NCBI GenBank assembly: GCA_942491525.1
Contig: CALOBW010000020.1
Location: 62,001-126,000 of the forward strand
Source: CAYWBU01 sp942491525
GTDB taxonomy: Bacteria > Desulfobacterota > Desulfomonilia > UBA1062
Reading direction: 5' to 3'
Length of the DNA: 64,000 nt
Part shown: positions 44,378 through 53,576 of the stretch, in pieces
Position numbering within the stretch: position 1 is the first letter of the stretch
Layout of the letters: every line of letters starts with the position of its first letter
Program-made: the position numbers and the translations under genes
Notes under the pieces: model-generated
Told to the model about the DNA's origin: nothing
Databases searched by the model: none
The model's input: only the letters and a program-made list of their open reading frames with translations

Positions 44378-46309
44378 CTATTCGGTCATATCCTGAATGA
44401 CATCACTCAGATCAATATATTTGATGGCCATATTAAGATAGATATTGCCACCGCCACTGCTAACTTCCACTGGATAATGTACATCATCTTTCAGGATAAA
44501 TGATTCACTCAGCATCTGGGAAATGTTAAGCGAAAGCAGCGGCGCATCCGGATTCATCCCAAATAGCGACGGAATGGCCTCGATAATCTTGGCAACCAGG
44601 GTTGAGTTGTCGAGCATTACCAGCTTGTTGTTATGATCCTTCAATATGTGGGTATGGCAATTTTCCGGCGTAATCAGAGGGTCAATATCAACATGATAAT
44701 CGCCTCTATCATCGCGAGTAAACTGCAGATCCAAGATACCGTTCACATCCGCGGACATCTCCCAGAGAGCCTCATTGTTGCTGAGATAGGTTACACGCAG
44801 ATCGTTAATATTAAGACGAATATCAGCACCACGCGCATCAATGGAGATGCCGGCAGGGTTTATACGCACAGCCAGATGACCGCCCTCATCACCATTCGAC
44901 TTGGGCACATACAGACCGATCTCCTCACGCAGGTAATCCTTATCCACCCGCAGAACCAGATCACCGACAACCGAGGACAGCAGCTGATTCAAGGCATCCT
45001 GATTGATAATAGCCCCCACCGAATAATCATCACGCGGGGCAACCTTCTCATACTGCCACTGTTCAAGCTCATCCTGCGGGAAAATGTTGACCTTAGGAAA
45101 CTTGCGCGGCCCAACCGCAAAACGCTTGTCAGCCGGATAGAGTCCGGCGCCAATGACTGCAAAATTCTGGTCAGTATTGGAAAACTCGCGATGCTGGACT
45201 TCAGGTTTGCCAAAAATATTGAAGTAGAGATACTTATTGAACTTAAAATCTTCATCGACCAGGGCCAGCATCAGACTGACCATGTCCTTCTCCTCTGAAA
45301 GATCTTTGACAACACCCGTACTCGCCAAAAGCATGTCCGGATCTATGCCTAAGCCGCCAAAATCAAAAACCAGCAGATCATTGACCCACTTATAAAATTT
45401 ATCAATGAACGAGAAATCCAGACCCTTGCCGGGCTCAGGATTATGCGGATCGAGCTCCTTCTCCATCAAATCCGACAGGATCGAACCATACTCCGAAGGC
45501 ATAGGCAGACCAAAGAGTCGGGTGTCACTACCAAAGCTGACACAGGCACCGCGATCCCCATTTGGGCTGACATCATCAATTATGGCACCACCCCTGAAGA
45601 GCTCGATATTCAAGAAGTCAACATCAGTGAAGCCGCAGGCAACATCAACATCGATAACACCCTTAGGAACATCCTCACCATCAATTTGAACCAGACCCTG
45701 CTTATCAGTCGCAGCCCTAAGCTTGGCAAGCCTGAACTCCAAGCCAAAAAGCATCTTATTGATGGCATCTTCAATCGAGGGAGTTAAACCACCCAGAACC
45801 TCATCGTTCAGCAATACCGTAAATCCATCCCGCACAAGCTCATCAGCAGCCGGCGTTGCGGTAGTTCGGATTATAAACTTATCTTTACTGGCACGGCCAT
45901 TGGCATGCATTGCCTGAACAAGCATTGCAACCGAAAGAGTGTCGGAGGAAACCCTGTAATTAAAACGATAGAGACCATCCTTAAATACACCACTCTTTTG
46001 AATAAGGCCGCCATCACTCAAAATAACCGAGGAAGCCGGCAAGACCCCCCCACTGACACCGACGGCGAAATCATACCGTCCCGGCTTGATATACTGGCCG
46101 TCCTTAACCTTTTCAAGACCATTGCCCTTATCAATATAAAGGGTCAACATTGATGAATCATCGAAGGAGAGAGCACCGACTGGAGCAAGATAAAGACCGC
46201 TGCCTTCGGCAATAAGACTATCTTCAGTACTGGAATCATCTGCAGAACACCCGACAAGCATCAGGCTCAAAAATAACATCAGCAGCATTCTAAATGAAAT
46301 CTTCTCCAT
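44378..46309 (-). CDS. Large predicted lipoprotein of unknown function
   Basis: I do not recognise this 643-residue protein. It has a lipoprotein signal (basic N-terminus, hydrophobic core, lipobox LVGC), a Ser/Thr/Asp-rich linker, then a long soluble beta-rich part with few cysteines. Repeated mentions of hydrophobic/acidic stretches such as LLVFDFGGLGIDPDMLLAS and the late segment VAKIIEAIPSLF give it an all-beta plus helix look. A strong GGGGAGGA site precedes the ATG. Its sequence is AT-richer than the rest of the window. The lipid anchor places it at the outer membrane or the cell surface. Confidence 0.72.
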   Translation of the reverse strand: MEKISFRMLLMLFLSLMLVGCSADDSSTEDSLIAEGSGLYLAPVGALSFDDSSMLTLYIDKGNGLEKVKDGQYIKPGRYDFAVGVSGGVLPASSVILSDGGLIQKSGVFKDGLYRFNYRVSSDTLSVAMLVQAMHANGRASKDKFIIRTTATPAADELVRDGFTVLLNDEVLGGLTPSIEDAINKMLFGLEFRLAKLRAATDKQGLVQIDGEDVPKGVIDVDVACGFTDVDFLNIELFRGGAIIDDVSPNGDRGACVSFGSDTRLFGLPMPSEYGSILSDLMEKELDPHNPEPGKGLDFSFIDKFYKWVNDLLVFDFGGLGIDPDMLLASTGVVKDLSEEKDMVSLMLALVDEDFKFNKYLYFNIFGKPEVQHREFSNTDQNFAVIGAGLYPADKRFAVGPRKFPKVNIFPQDELEQWQYEKVAPRDDYSVGAIINQDALNQLLSSVVGDLVLRVDKDYLREEIGLYVPKSNGDEGGHLAVRINPAGISIDARGADIRLNINDLRVTYLSNNEALWEMSADVNGILDLQFTRDDRGDYHVDIDPLITPENCHTHILKDHNNKLVMLDNSTLVAKIIEAIPSLFGMNPDAPLLSLNISQMLSESFILKDDVHYPVEVSSGGGNIYLNMAIKYIDLSDVIQDMTE

Positions 46310-46553
46310 ATCCTCCCCTTTCCGGAGCTACTGGACATAAGCAACTAACGTGCCTACTATTTCATCTTTAATATCTGCCAATTAGGACATCAAATTCTAT
46401 ATCGGGATATTTTTTTCTACATCCCCACAGACCAACCGCCATGCATTATAAGAAAACATTTTCCTACAGTACCTATAATAGAACAACAACACGAGAGCGC
46501 AATCCGCAAAAAAACAAGAGTTAAGCATGAAGCCAGAACGGCGCCAGCTAGAC

Positions 46554-47831
46554 CTACTCTTCTACAGCAATAACTGCGTTCCGCAGAACAACCTCAGCCC
46601 CACGTTGAGTCTCATCAACAACAATTTTCTTTGCAGTCGAAACCAGAAGCTGATCCATGGCCCGATATGAATCAAGATAATAATTACCGGGACTCCAGAG
46701 CAACCAACCATTGGCACCGGCACTCTCGGCAGCCTCTATTTGCTCACGGATATATGAAGGACCGAATTCTTTGCCGGCTTTAAGCGGAAAGGCCTGCAGC
46801 CAGGGACGAATAACAACTTCATCGCCGACAATCTTCTTGAGCTTGCGTACACTCAACTCCACAATCCGATAGGGTTCCTTAGCCGGACTGGAGATACCGG
46901 CAAAGCCGTCATTATAGTGCGAAGGATAGATCATGGGCGAAATTACGTCGACATGAGACATGATCTTGCGGATATCCTGCCCGACGACCATCACATCCGA
47001 TTCAAACTCCCAGATAACGATACCAAACATATCCAGCGACAACAGAACACCGGCCGGCTTAGTAAGCGCATAAACTTTCTCCAAGAAACCGGCAATCACG
47101 TCCGGGCGGGCCAACCCATCTATACCGCTATTGCGATAACCGTCAGCCGGATAGCGTACATAGTCCAGCTGAATCTCATCCACTCCAAGCTCTACGAGCT
47201 CAGCCACAACCTCCAGCAGATATCCCTGGACATCAGGATTGGACGGATTCAACCAATCTTTGGAGAACCGCCACTCCGGCTTGACTGCGGCAACGTTTAT
47301 ATCCTTGAAAACACACATTCGCGCAACAACATGGACATCCATCTGATGAAGATAACTGATCAGCTTAGCAACATCATCAATGGCATAGCTGTAACTGCCG
47401 CGGGTACCATGCCTGACGGGAACCTCACTCTTGTAGGAAAGCTGTCCACTGACATCCTTGACATCAAAGACAACTGTATTACCACCATAAACACCGAGAC
47501 GGTCAGCAACCCTAAATATCTTACGCGAACCGGCGGCCCACTTACTAAGATAGACACCCTTGGCTTCAATATCAGCCGATACGGCAGTTTTGTCCTTTTG
47601 AGGCAGCTTGATTATTGGAATCTGCAAATCCTGGCCCGCACGGATACCGACGGCCGTCACATCATTGACTACTTCAATATCACGCACCAACTCCTCGCTG
47701 GAGAGAGCTGCTGTTTTCTCGATATACTTATCGGCAATTACACCCAGGTTCTGTCCCGGCTCAACCCGGTGTTCCTGAGCATAAACCGCACTGCTTAAAA
47801 ACATTAACGCTACTGCTATCTTCTTTATCAT
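46554..47831 (-). CDS. Secreted LysM-like/DUF4015 putative glycoside hydrolase
   Basis: The 425-residue protein has a signal peptide (ALMFLSSAVYA), then a LysM-like segment (HRVEPGQNLGVIADKY to DLQIPI, about residues 20-75), which could bind peptidoglycan or other N-acetylglucosamine glycans. The rest is a TIM-barrel of the DUF4015 (GH-like) family: GVYLSKWAAGS, the acidic motif GVDEIQLDYVRYP, DVISPMIYPSHY and RPWLQAFP. The Asp and Glu in the DEIQLDY motif are the likely catalytic residues. It probably cleaves a cell-surface glycan. It is transcribed as a single gene. Confidence 0.85.
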   Translation of the reverse strand: MIKKIAVALMFLSSAVYAQEHRVEPGQNLGVIADKYIEKTAALSSEELVRDIEVVNDVTAVGIRAGQDLQIPIIKLPQKDKTAVSADIEAKGVYLSKWAAGSRKIFRVADRLGVYGGNTVVFDVKDVSGQLSYKSEVPVRHGTRGSYSYAIDDVAKLISYLHQMDVHVVARMCVFKDINVAAVKPEWRFSKDWLNPSNPDVQGYLLEVVAELVELGVDEIQLDYVRYPADGYRNSGIDGLARPDVIAGFLEKVYALTKPAGVLLSLDMFGIVIWEFESDVMVVGQDIRKIMSHVDVISPMIYPSHYNDGFAGISSPAKEPYRIVELSVRKLKKIVGDEVVIRPWLQAFPLKAGKEFGPSYIREQIEAAESAGANGWLLWSPGNYYLDSYRAMDQLLVSTAKKIVVDETQRGAEVVLRNAVIAVEE

Positions 47832-48002
47832 TACCTTCCCAATTCATGGCCAACAAATTTATTCTGTGCAGCTAAAACGTTTACTATCTTTTGCAGATGA
47901 TGGCTATAGCTGTTTGGGCTGCAATCTCTCCTAACGGACAAGATCCCATTTACATCAAGCACAAGCATATCATATAACATCAATATTCAATGGAGAGTTC
48001 AA

Positions 48003-48455
48003 ATGCCAAGAGACGTGAGTGCCGACTGCCAGATAACAATTGACAAAAACGGTAACTGGTTCTACCGGGGCCAGCAAATTATTCATCATCAAATTCTACA
48101 CTCATTTCATGAAGCACTTGAGATGACCCATAACGGCCGATTCTTGGTACGCATGGAAGATGAAATCTGCTACATTGAAGCAGAAGATACCCCCTTTGTA
48201 GTGACAACCCTCAGAGGTGATCAGAATAATGGCCTCATACTCGTTCTGAATTCCGGAGAAACCCACGACCTAGATGCAGCAACGCTCAGAATCGAAGCTG
48301 ACAATCAGATATATGCAACCCTTGAGAATGGCATACCGGTTAGATTTACCCGCCCAGCCTACTACCAACTCGGCCTGATGATGGATGAGAATGCCGATGG
48401 CATCCATCTGCGCATCGGCAATATCCGCTATCCGATAACTAGCCCAGGCTGTTAA
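48003..48455 (+). CDS. DUF1285-like protein
   Basis: The 150-residue cytoplasmic protein resembles the DUF1285 family: an N-terminal strand ITIDKNGNWFYRGQQI, a helix with LHSFHEAL, and YIEAEDTPFVVTTLRG. Its function is not known. It is transcribed toward fliD and its end overlaps the convergent fliD gene by 17 bases, so the 3' ends share sequence on both strands. Confidence 0.7.
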   Translation: MPRDVSADCQITIDKNGNWFYRGQQIIHHQILHSFHEALEMTHNGRFLVRMEDEICYIEAEDTPFVVTTLRGDQNNGLILVLNSGETHDLDAATLRIEADNQIYATLENGIPVRFTRPAYYQLGLMMDENADGIHLRIGNIRYPITSPGC

Positions 48456-51400
48456 TTATACCGCTCAGCCAGCTCTGCTGAGCCTGCAGCTGGGCCAGCA
48501 TCTTTTCCATATTGACAAACTGATTGAAGAGCGCGGTCTCGCGCACGGACACCCGGCGCTCAACGGCCGCAATGCGGTCATCAATATCCCGAATCTGCGA
48601 ATCAAGACTCTCCTGCTTGCCGGCCACATAACCATCAATGGAGTCGGTCATATAGAATAAGGACCGATCCATCATTTCACCGACACCTACAGTAAAGTCA
48701 AAATCATACGTACCTGTGGCACTGCCGGTATACTTAATTACCAGATCCTCAACGTCCTGATCGTCATCACCGGTCAGAGTCTGCCCCTTGCCGGTCATGG
48801 TCATCCAGGTGGAGGTTCCCTCTTTGCGGATCTGACCTTGGATGTCGGCACCAAGCACAGCGGTCCCATTGATACCCATTTCGTCGGCCCCGTTATCAAC
48901 TACAGTCAGACCGTAGGCACCATAGTCACTGTTGTAGATCTTAAGTTTACCGCCATCATTGACAGCTGTGATATCAAGAGAATAACGACCGACTTGCGAT
49001 CCATCCGAAGAATCGCCATTATCTACCGCACCAAAATCAAGATTTTTCACACTACCGACAATCAGGGAAAGTTGCGAATTGCCGGCCGTCGTATCCTCAA
49101 TAACAATACGTCCCTCACCATCAATAGATGCATTATAACCTGAGCCAAAGGTGTTTTCAATTTCATCCAACAGACCACCAACTGTATCTGTGGCTGCAGA
49201 TGATATCGTATACTCACCCGAGACTGCCCGACCGTTCCGATCGGTACCCGAGAATGAAATCTTATCATTATCAGCAATACCAGCTGATGGAGCCGGTGCG
49301 ACACCCTCACTATAAACACTGTCCCAAGTGGTCGATGCTGTTATTGCAGCCGTATTATTCTCATCAGCATAAAGTTTATTAGCCCCAACCAGAACCTGAT
49401 TATAACTCTGCGACATCTCAGAATTGATGGCATTGACAATTGAGGTGATATTCCAGCTGCTATTCAGATTAACGGTTGCCTGATTTCCAGCATGATCGGT
49501 TATGGTCAATGAGCTATTAGCACTTAGAGCACCAACAACTACAGTGCCGGTCGCGTTGGACTGAGTAGCAGCCTGCGTCACCTGCACCTCATAAGAACCG
49601 GACTGGCTACCTTTGTCAGAGCTGACATAAGTCAGGTTACTATTGGTACTGCTGCCCTGGGCCGTAAAGAGATTGACCATATCAGAAAAGTTGTTACGCA
49701 GATAACCGTCCAATTTGGAGTCATCGACACTCAAGAGACCTTTTTCATCGATGGAGACACCCACCAGACTCAGATGACTGAAGCTTGAATTAACACCCTC
49801 GACACCATTGAGAATCTGAGAGCGGATATCACTCTTAACACTCAACAGAGAGGCATCGGCAAAGAGCGGCGGCGTTTCAAGCTCTTCGCCCTCGCCCGTG
49901 GCTGCGAACTGCGCATTGATAAATTTCATAACTTCATTGTAGCTATCTACAAAGTTATTAATATTACCCTTAATAGCAGTGAAATCGCGCTCAATATTCA
50001 GATTTACAGTGGCCCCAACCTCTTCCCCCTTAAGATCGATGGTTACACCACCAATCACATCGGAGATCTGGTTAGATGACTTGTTGATGGTGACGCCGTC
50101 CAGCACAATCTGAGCATCTTCGCCGGCAACGATTTCGCGCTGACGGACCGTTGACGATGCGAATGTACCAAAATCTAACGATCCATTAGAGAGAGACGAG
50201 GTCAACGTCATGGAAAGACTTGATGCCCCGGATTGATTATCTTCAACCACAATGGCACCATCAGCATTTACATAAGCCGTAACATTATCACCATAAGCTG
50301 CTCTTATCTCACCTAGCAAATCATCAACAGTTGCACTCTGGCTAAAGACGAAGTCACGAGGTATTATGGCAGCACCGTCATGATCATTTCCGGCAATAGT
50401 AATCTTATCGCCACTTGTCCATTGCCCATAACCATCAATATCAACAAGCAAAGTACTACCGCTGATTGCCGCGCCATTGGTAGTAGCATTAATATTACCA
50501 GTCACACCGGTTACATCATCATGCCCCTGCCTCATAACACCTAAGGCCTGCATAACATTCGTACCGTTATCATCAATATCCTGAGTGCCATCGATCTGCA
50601 GTGTATAGACAGCCTCACCAGATGATGTATCAGAAACAATAGATGCACTGACCCCGGCAACGGCGTCTATAGCCGCCCTGATATCCTCTAGCGTGTCAGT
50701 CGCCAAATCAATGACAACATCTACGCCGGCAATTTTAACCGTACCACTGGCCGCAGAACTAAGACCAAGCATAGAACCAACAGCTTCAGTTGAACTACTA
50801 AAGCCAGACGAACGGGCACCACCAGCTATAGGATTAGCAACAGACGCAACACTGTCAGCAATACCAAGCTCACCAAGTATATCCGCATTCGACGCATTGG
50901 CAATGTCGATACCTTCGGCGCCGGTATTCTGCGAAGTCAAAGTAAGACGATACTCACCGTCAGCCACAGTGAAGATTGATGCGGTAACACCAGTAGCATT
51001 TGCACCGGAATTAAGAGCATTGATCTTGGACTGCAGATCGCTAAGATTATCACTGGCTTCAATATTAACAGCTCGCCCATTAATCAGAATATCGCCGGAA
51101 AGATTCAGGGCGTCGCTGGTGGATGAGAAACTGCGCGAGCCCAACTTTTGGGCCTGGGCCAGATTCTTAACCTCGATACTATAGGAACCGGCAGAAGCGT
51201 TCGATCCCACGGCAAATTTTACCAGGTCACCAACTGATTTATCTGTTCCGGTAATACTGGTACTGGAGGAAAATAGATCAAAGTCCTCCACCTCGGAGAG
51301 ACTTGAAGCAGAGGACTTCAAAGCTAACAACTTAGTGTTGACATCGCTCCAGGCGGTCTGCCGAGTAGCAATGGAGTCCTTATCGCGCTCCATCAGCGTG

Positions 51401-51486
51401 ATCGGTCTACGCTCGACCTCAACCAAAGTTTGCAGCATTGAGGTCCAATCAAAACCTGATGCCAATCCTGGAGTATAAACAGCCAT
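48439..51486 (-). CDS. fliD: Flagellar hook-associated protein 2 / filament cap FliD, enlarged
   Basis: FliD caps the flagellar filament and helps flagellin fold at the tip. The N-terminal FliD_N domain (VYTPGLASGFDWTSMLQTLVEVER) and C-terminal coiled coil (KQESLDSQIRDIDDRIAAVERRV to LQAQQSWLSGIINSLG) are typical. The total of 1015 residues is about twice the usual 450-600. The extra length is in the middle: flagellin-hook IN-like modules near residues 125-215 and 245-320, and a module of about 80 residues present twice (about 359-441 and 740-821). It sits downstream of flaG and shares its 3' end with the DUF1285-like gene. Confidence 0.92.
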   Translation of the reverse strand: MAVYTPGLASGFDWTSMLQTLVEVERRPITLMERDKDSIATRQTAWSDVNTKLLALKSSASSLSEVEDFDLFSSSTSITGTDKSVGDLVKFAVGSNASAGSYSIEVKNLAQAQKLGSRSFSSTSDALNLSGDILINGRAVNIEASDNLSDLQSKINALNSGANATGVTASIFTVADGEYRLTLTSQNTGAEGIDIANASNADILGELGIADSVASVANPIAGGARSSGFSSSTEAVGSMLGLSSAASGTVKIAGVDVVIDLATDTLEDIRAAIDAVAGVSASIVSDTSSGEAVYTLQIDGTQDIDDNGTNVMQALGVMRQGHDDVTGVTGNINATTNGAAISGSTLLVDIDGYGQWTSGDKITIAGNDHDGAAIIPRDFVFSQSATVDDLLGEIRAAYGDNVTAYVNADGAIVVEDNQSGASSLSMTLTSSLSNGSLDFGTFASSTVRQREIVAGEDAQIVLDGVTINKSSNQISDVIGGVTIDLKGEEVGATVNLNIERDFTAIKGNINNFVDSYNEVMKFINAQFAATGEGEELETPPLFADASLLSVKSDIRSQILNGVEGVNSSFSHLSLVGVSIDEKGLLSVDDSKLDGYLRNNFSDMVNLFTAQGSSTNSNLTYVSSDKGSQSGSYEVQVTQAATQSNATGTVVVGALSANSSLTITDHAGNQATVNLNSSWNITSIVNAINSEMSQSYNQVLVGANKLYADENNTAAITASTTWDSVYSEGVAPAPSAGIADNDKISFSGTDRNGRAVSGEYTISSAATDTVGGLLDEIENTFGSGYNASIDGEGRIVIEDTTAGNSQLSLIVGSVKNLDFGAVDNGDSSDGSQVGRYSLDITAVNDGGKLKIYNSDYGAYGLTVVDNGADEMGINGTAVLGADIQGQIRKEGTSTWMTMTGKGQTLTGDDDQDVEDLVIKYTGSATGTYDFDFTVGVGEMMDRSLFYMTDSIDGYVAGKQESLDSQIRDIDDRIAAVERRVSVRETALFNQFVNMEKMLAQLQAQQSWLSGIINSLG
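49024..49266 (-). repeat. FliD internal module, second copy
   Basis: Codes for residues about 740-821: DKISFSGTDRNGRA, DTVGGLLDEI, SIDGEGRIVIEDTTAGNSQL and LDFG. Matching order and spacing of motifs with the copy at 50164-50412 suggest an old internal duplication on the outward face of the cap. Confidence 0.75.
50164..50412 (-). repeat. FliD internal module, first copy
   Basis: Codes for residues about 359-441 of FliD: DKITIAGNDHDGAA, then ATVDDLLGEI, YVNADGAIVVEDNQSGASSLSM and LDFG. It aligns by eye with the second copy at 49024-49266. The repeat is at protein level and has diverged at DNA level. Confidence 0.75.
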
Positions 51487-51522
51487 CTTTCTTCTCCCTA
51501 CCTGTTTAGATTAACCGAAATG

Positions 51523-51900
51523 CTATACGGTTTCTTCTAGCAATAAACCTGCCATTTCATCTAAACGCTCACGCATGCGGCGAACCTCTTCAGGTGGGAT
51601 CTCGCGGATAACTTCATCACTCTCTTTATCTACTACAGTAACAATCACTTCATCGGTTGTATCGTCAATCTCAAAGCGGAGTGACTTGTTCATATTCTGC
51701 ATCTCATTGTTCAGCTTTGCAATATCCTGCTGGACAGTTGAAACAGCTTTTTCATCTTCAATATATCTATTAAAACTTTCTTCAGCGGGTGCGAGATCCG
51801 AAGTTTTGTCAGGCTGTCTGCTCTGAGCCGGCGGAGAGTTGATTTTCTCACGCGCCAAATCCCTGACGGGAACTGAGCTGGTTATATCTAGTATCTTCAT
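51523..51900 (-). CDS. flaG: FlaG-family flagellar protein
   Basis: The 125-residue protein has the conserved FlaG C-terminus (SLRFEIDDTTDEVIVTVVDKESDEVIREIPPEEVRRM), preceded by a variable helical region. FlaG affects filament length in some species. ATG at 51900 has AGGGTAGGTG upstream; an earlier start at 51942 would pass through the hairpin described next. It lies between flagellin and fliD, all on the minus strand. Confidence 0.92.
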   Translation of the reverse strand: MKILDITSSVPVRDLAREKINSPPAQSRQPDKTSDLAPAEESFNRYIEDEKAVSTVQQDIAKLNNEMQNMNKSLRFEIDDTTDEVIVTVVDKESDEVIREIPPEEVRRMRERLDEMAGLLLEETV

Positions 51901-51919
51901 AGCACACCTACCCTTGTTA

Positions 51920-51939
51920 GGCGGAGCCGAAGCTCCGCC
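51920..51939 (-). other. Intercistronic hairpin with UUCG tetraloop
   Basis: Perfect 8-bp stem GGCGGAGC/GCTCCGCC between the flagellin stop and flaG. On the transcribed (minus) strand the loop is TTCG, a very stable tetraloop. No T-run follows, so it is more likely an mRNA-stabilising or partial-termination element that sets flagellin above FlaG/FliD. Confidence 0.7.
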
Positions 51940-51958
51940 CAAACATTAGGATTCCATT

Positions 51959-53098
51959 TTAACCAATCAGGCTAAGTACGCCCTGAGAGGACATATTGGC
52001 CTGGGCCAGCATTGCAGTACCAGCCTGAGACAGGATCTGGTTCTTGGTGAAGTTGACCATCTCAGCAGCCATGTCGACGTCACGAATGACTGACTCGGAA
52101 GCCGAGAAGTTCTCGATCGACACCTGAAGGTTGGAGAAGGTGTAGTCCATACGGTTGATGGCAGCACCCATGTCACCCAAACGGTCATTAACTGTATTGA
52201 TAGCTGAATCAATCGTCGCGAGAGCAGCTGATGCACCACTACGGGTGGTCAGGTCAATACCATTAATGCCCAGAGTGGTAGACTGCATATCACCAAGGTT
52301 GACGCCGATAGAGTCCGCCGCCTGGCTGTTGGATGAACCAACCTGGAAAACACCGCCACAGGCGCCTTCGGCCACGGTGATGGTTCCACCATTGAGATCA
52401 TCTTCAGCATAATCTGAACCCAGATTGATGGAAATACCAAGTTTGTCAAAGTTTACAGTCTGGTCGGTAAATGCTCCGCCTACCGCAGTAAGCTTAACAC
52501 TCTGAGACGATACGGTGTCACCGCCTGCATCTGTAAGCGTTAGATCGAGTTCACCGGCCACTGTACTGGTAACGGTATAAGTACCCGCCTGAGCTCCACC
52601 AGCATTGATGTCGGATTGAGTTGCGCCATTAGCAGCCGTAAAGTTTGCGCCACTGGCAGAAGAAATCTCATTACCAAAGGTACCCTTAATCAGAGCGGTC
52701 CCCTGATACTCGGTGTCGTTAACAATACGATCAACTTCGGAAAGAAGCGCCGTGAATTCGGACTGAATCTTGGAGCGGTCAGTGGCGGCGTTGTCAGAAG
52801 CGGACTGGGTGGCCAGCTCTTTCATACGCTCGAGAATGCCTTCAACCTGGTTGGCAGCACCTTCAGCGGTGGTGATCATCGACTTGGCTTCGGTAACGTT
52901 ACGGGATGCAACTGTCAGAGAACGTACATTGGTACGCAATCTGTTGGCAATTGACAGACCGGCTGCGTCATCAGAAGCTTTGTTGATACGGTAACCACTT
53001 GACAGGCGCTCCATGCTCTTGCTCATACGCATGTCTGTGTTGGTAAGCTGACGGTGGGCGTTTAATGCTGCTACGTTTGTGTTTACTCTTAATGCCAT
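51959..53098 (-). CDS. fliC: Flagellin
   Basis: The filament protein. The 379-residue product has the conserved N-terminal helices (ALRVNTNVAALNAHRQL, RMSKSMERLSSGYRINKASDDAAGLSIANRLR) and the C-terminal helices (ANMSSQGVLSLIG), flanking a variable middle of about 150 residues rich in Gly, Ala, Thr and Asp. An AAGGAGG site 7 bases before ATG is strong. A sigma-28 promoter lies about 140 bp upstream. Ser/Thr-rich surface residues and the neighbouring nonulosonate genes make glycosylation possible. Confidence 0.96.
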   Translation of the reverse strand: MALRVNTNVAALNAHRQLTNTDMRMSKSMERLSSGYRINKASDDAAGLSIANRLRTNVRSLTVASRNVTEAKSMITTAEGAANQVEGILERMKELATQSASDNAATDRSKIQSEFTALLSEVDRIVNDTEYQGTALIKGTFGNEISSASGANFTAANGATQSDINAGGAQAGTYTVTSTVAGELDLTLTDAGGDTVSSQSVKLTAVGGAFTDQTVNFDKLGISINLGSDYAEDDLNGGTITVAEGACGGVFQVGSSNSQAADSIGVNLGDMQSTTLGINGIDLTTRSGASAALATIDSAINTVNDRLGDMGAAINRMDYTFSNLQVSIENFSASESVIRDVDMAAEMVNFTKNQILSQAGTAMLAQANMSSQGVLSLIG

Positions 53099-53132
53099 GA
53101 TAAATCCTCCTTGATTTATGCTTTTGTTTTTT

Positions 53133-53146
53133 GACCATCCTTGGTC
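53133..53146 (-). promoter_or_regulatory. CsrA-type hairpin (AGGA loop) in the flagellin leader
   Basis: On the transcribed strand GACCA-AGGA-TGGTC forms a 5-bp stem whose loop is AGGA, the arrangement CsrA prefers. Two other GGA-containing sites are in the same leader: the Shine-Dalgarno AAGGAGG (53106-53112) and AAAGGAGG (53205-53212). Together they resemble the hag leader regulated by CsrA and FliW in Bacillus. Confidence 0.6.
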
Positions 53147-53236
53147 TTTGTTTGCATTTTGTGACCAGATTTCGGGTTCCGATCAGACCTTCTAGTTGTA
53201 AAAACCTCCTTTCGCTGATTTCGTTTCTACGACTCT

Positions 53237-53263
53237 TTATCGGCGAAGGACAATGGGACTTTA
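53237..53263 (-). promoter_or_regulatory. Sigma-28 (FliA) promoter of the flagellin gene
   Basis: On the minus strand TAAA is followed after exactly 15 bases by GCCGATAA, an exact match to the consensus. Transcription should start near 53230, giving a leader of about 130 bases. Confidence 0.9.
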
Positions 53264-53576
53264 ATCTTTTTTTCTGCAAATGCCAACTTTTTTATACAAA
53301 CCGCCAACGGCGCCGTCAAAATAATGCCTCCGCATCTGTTCGGGGCGACACTTTCTAACCTTTCATATCCAGCAGCAGAGTGGCATTCCCAGCATCAGAG
53401 CTTATATTTCAGATAGGCATATATATTGCTTAACATTTTTTGAGGATGCAGCATTGTCCAGCAATAAAATTAAAGCATTACCCAGCAGGTTTTCACCCTG
53501 AACGGGCGGAGCCTGACCAAATGCCCGCAGCATCACCAACCCAAGGTAAAACATCCCTTAAACCAAAGGAGGCGTT

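Larger units (their letters stand above)
53099..53576. other. Intergenic region between flagellin and the sugar operon
   Basis: About 480 bp. The left part is the flagellin leader and sigma-28 promoter. The right part (about 53264-53576) is AT-rich with no recognised gene, hairpin or clear sigma-70 promoter; transcription of the neuB operon must start there. A strong ribosome site (AAAGGAGG) precedes neuB. Confidence 0.7.

Noticed and set aside
44378..51486. A prophage or genomic island in the AT-richer region
   Set aside because: No integrase, tRNA target, phage structural genes or flanking repeats; the genes are envelope and flagellar.
53500..53530. A second GGGCGGAGC element resembling half of the flagellin-flaG hairpin
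   Set aside because: Only one arm is present; no inverted partner nearby.
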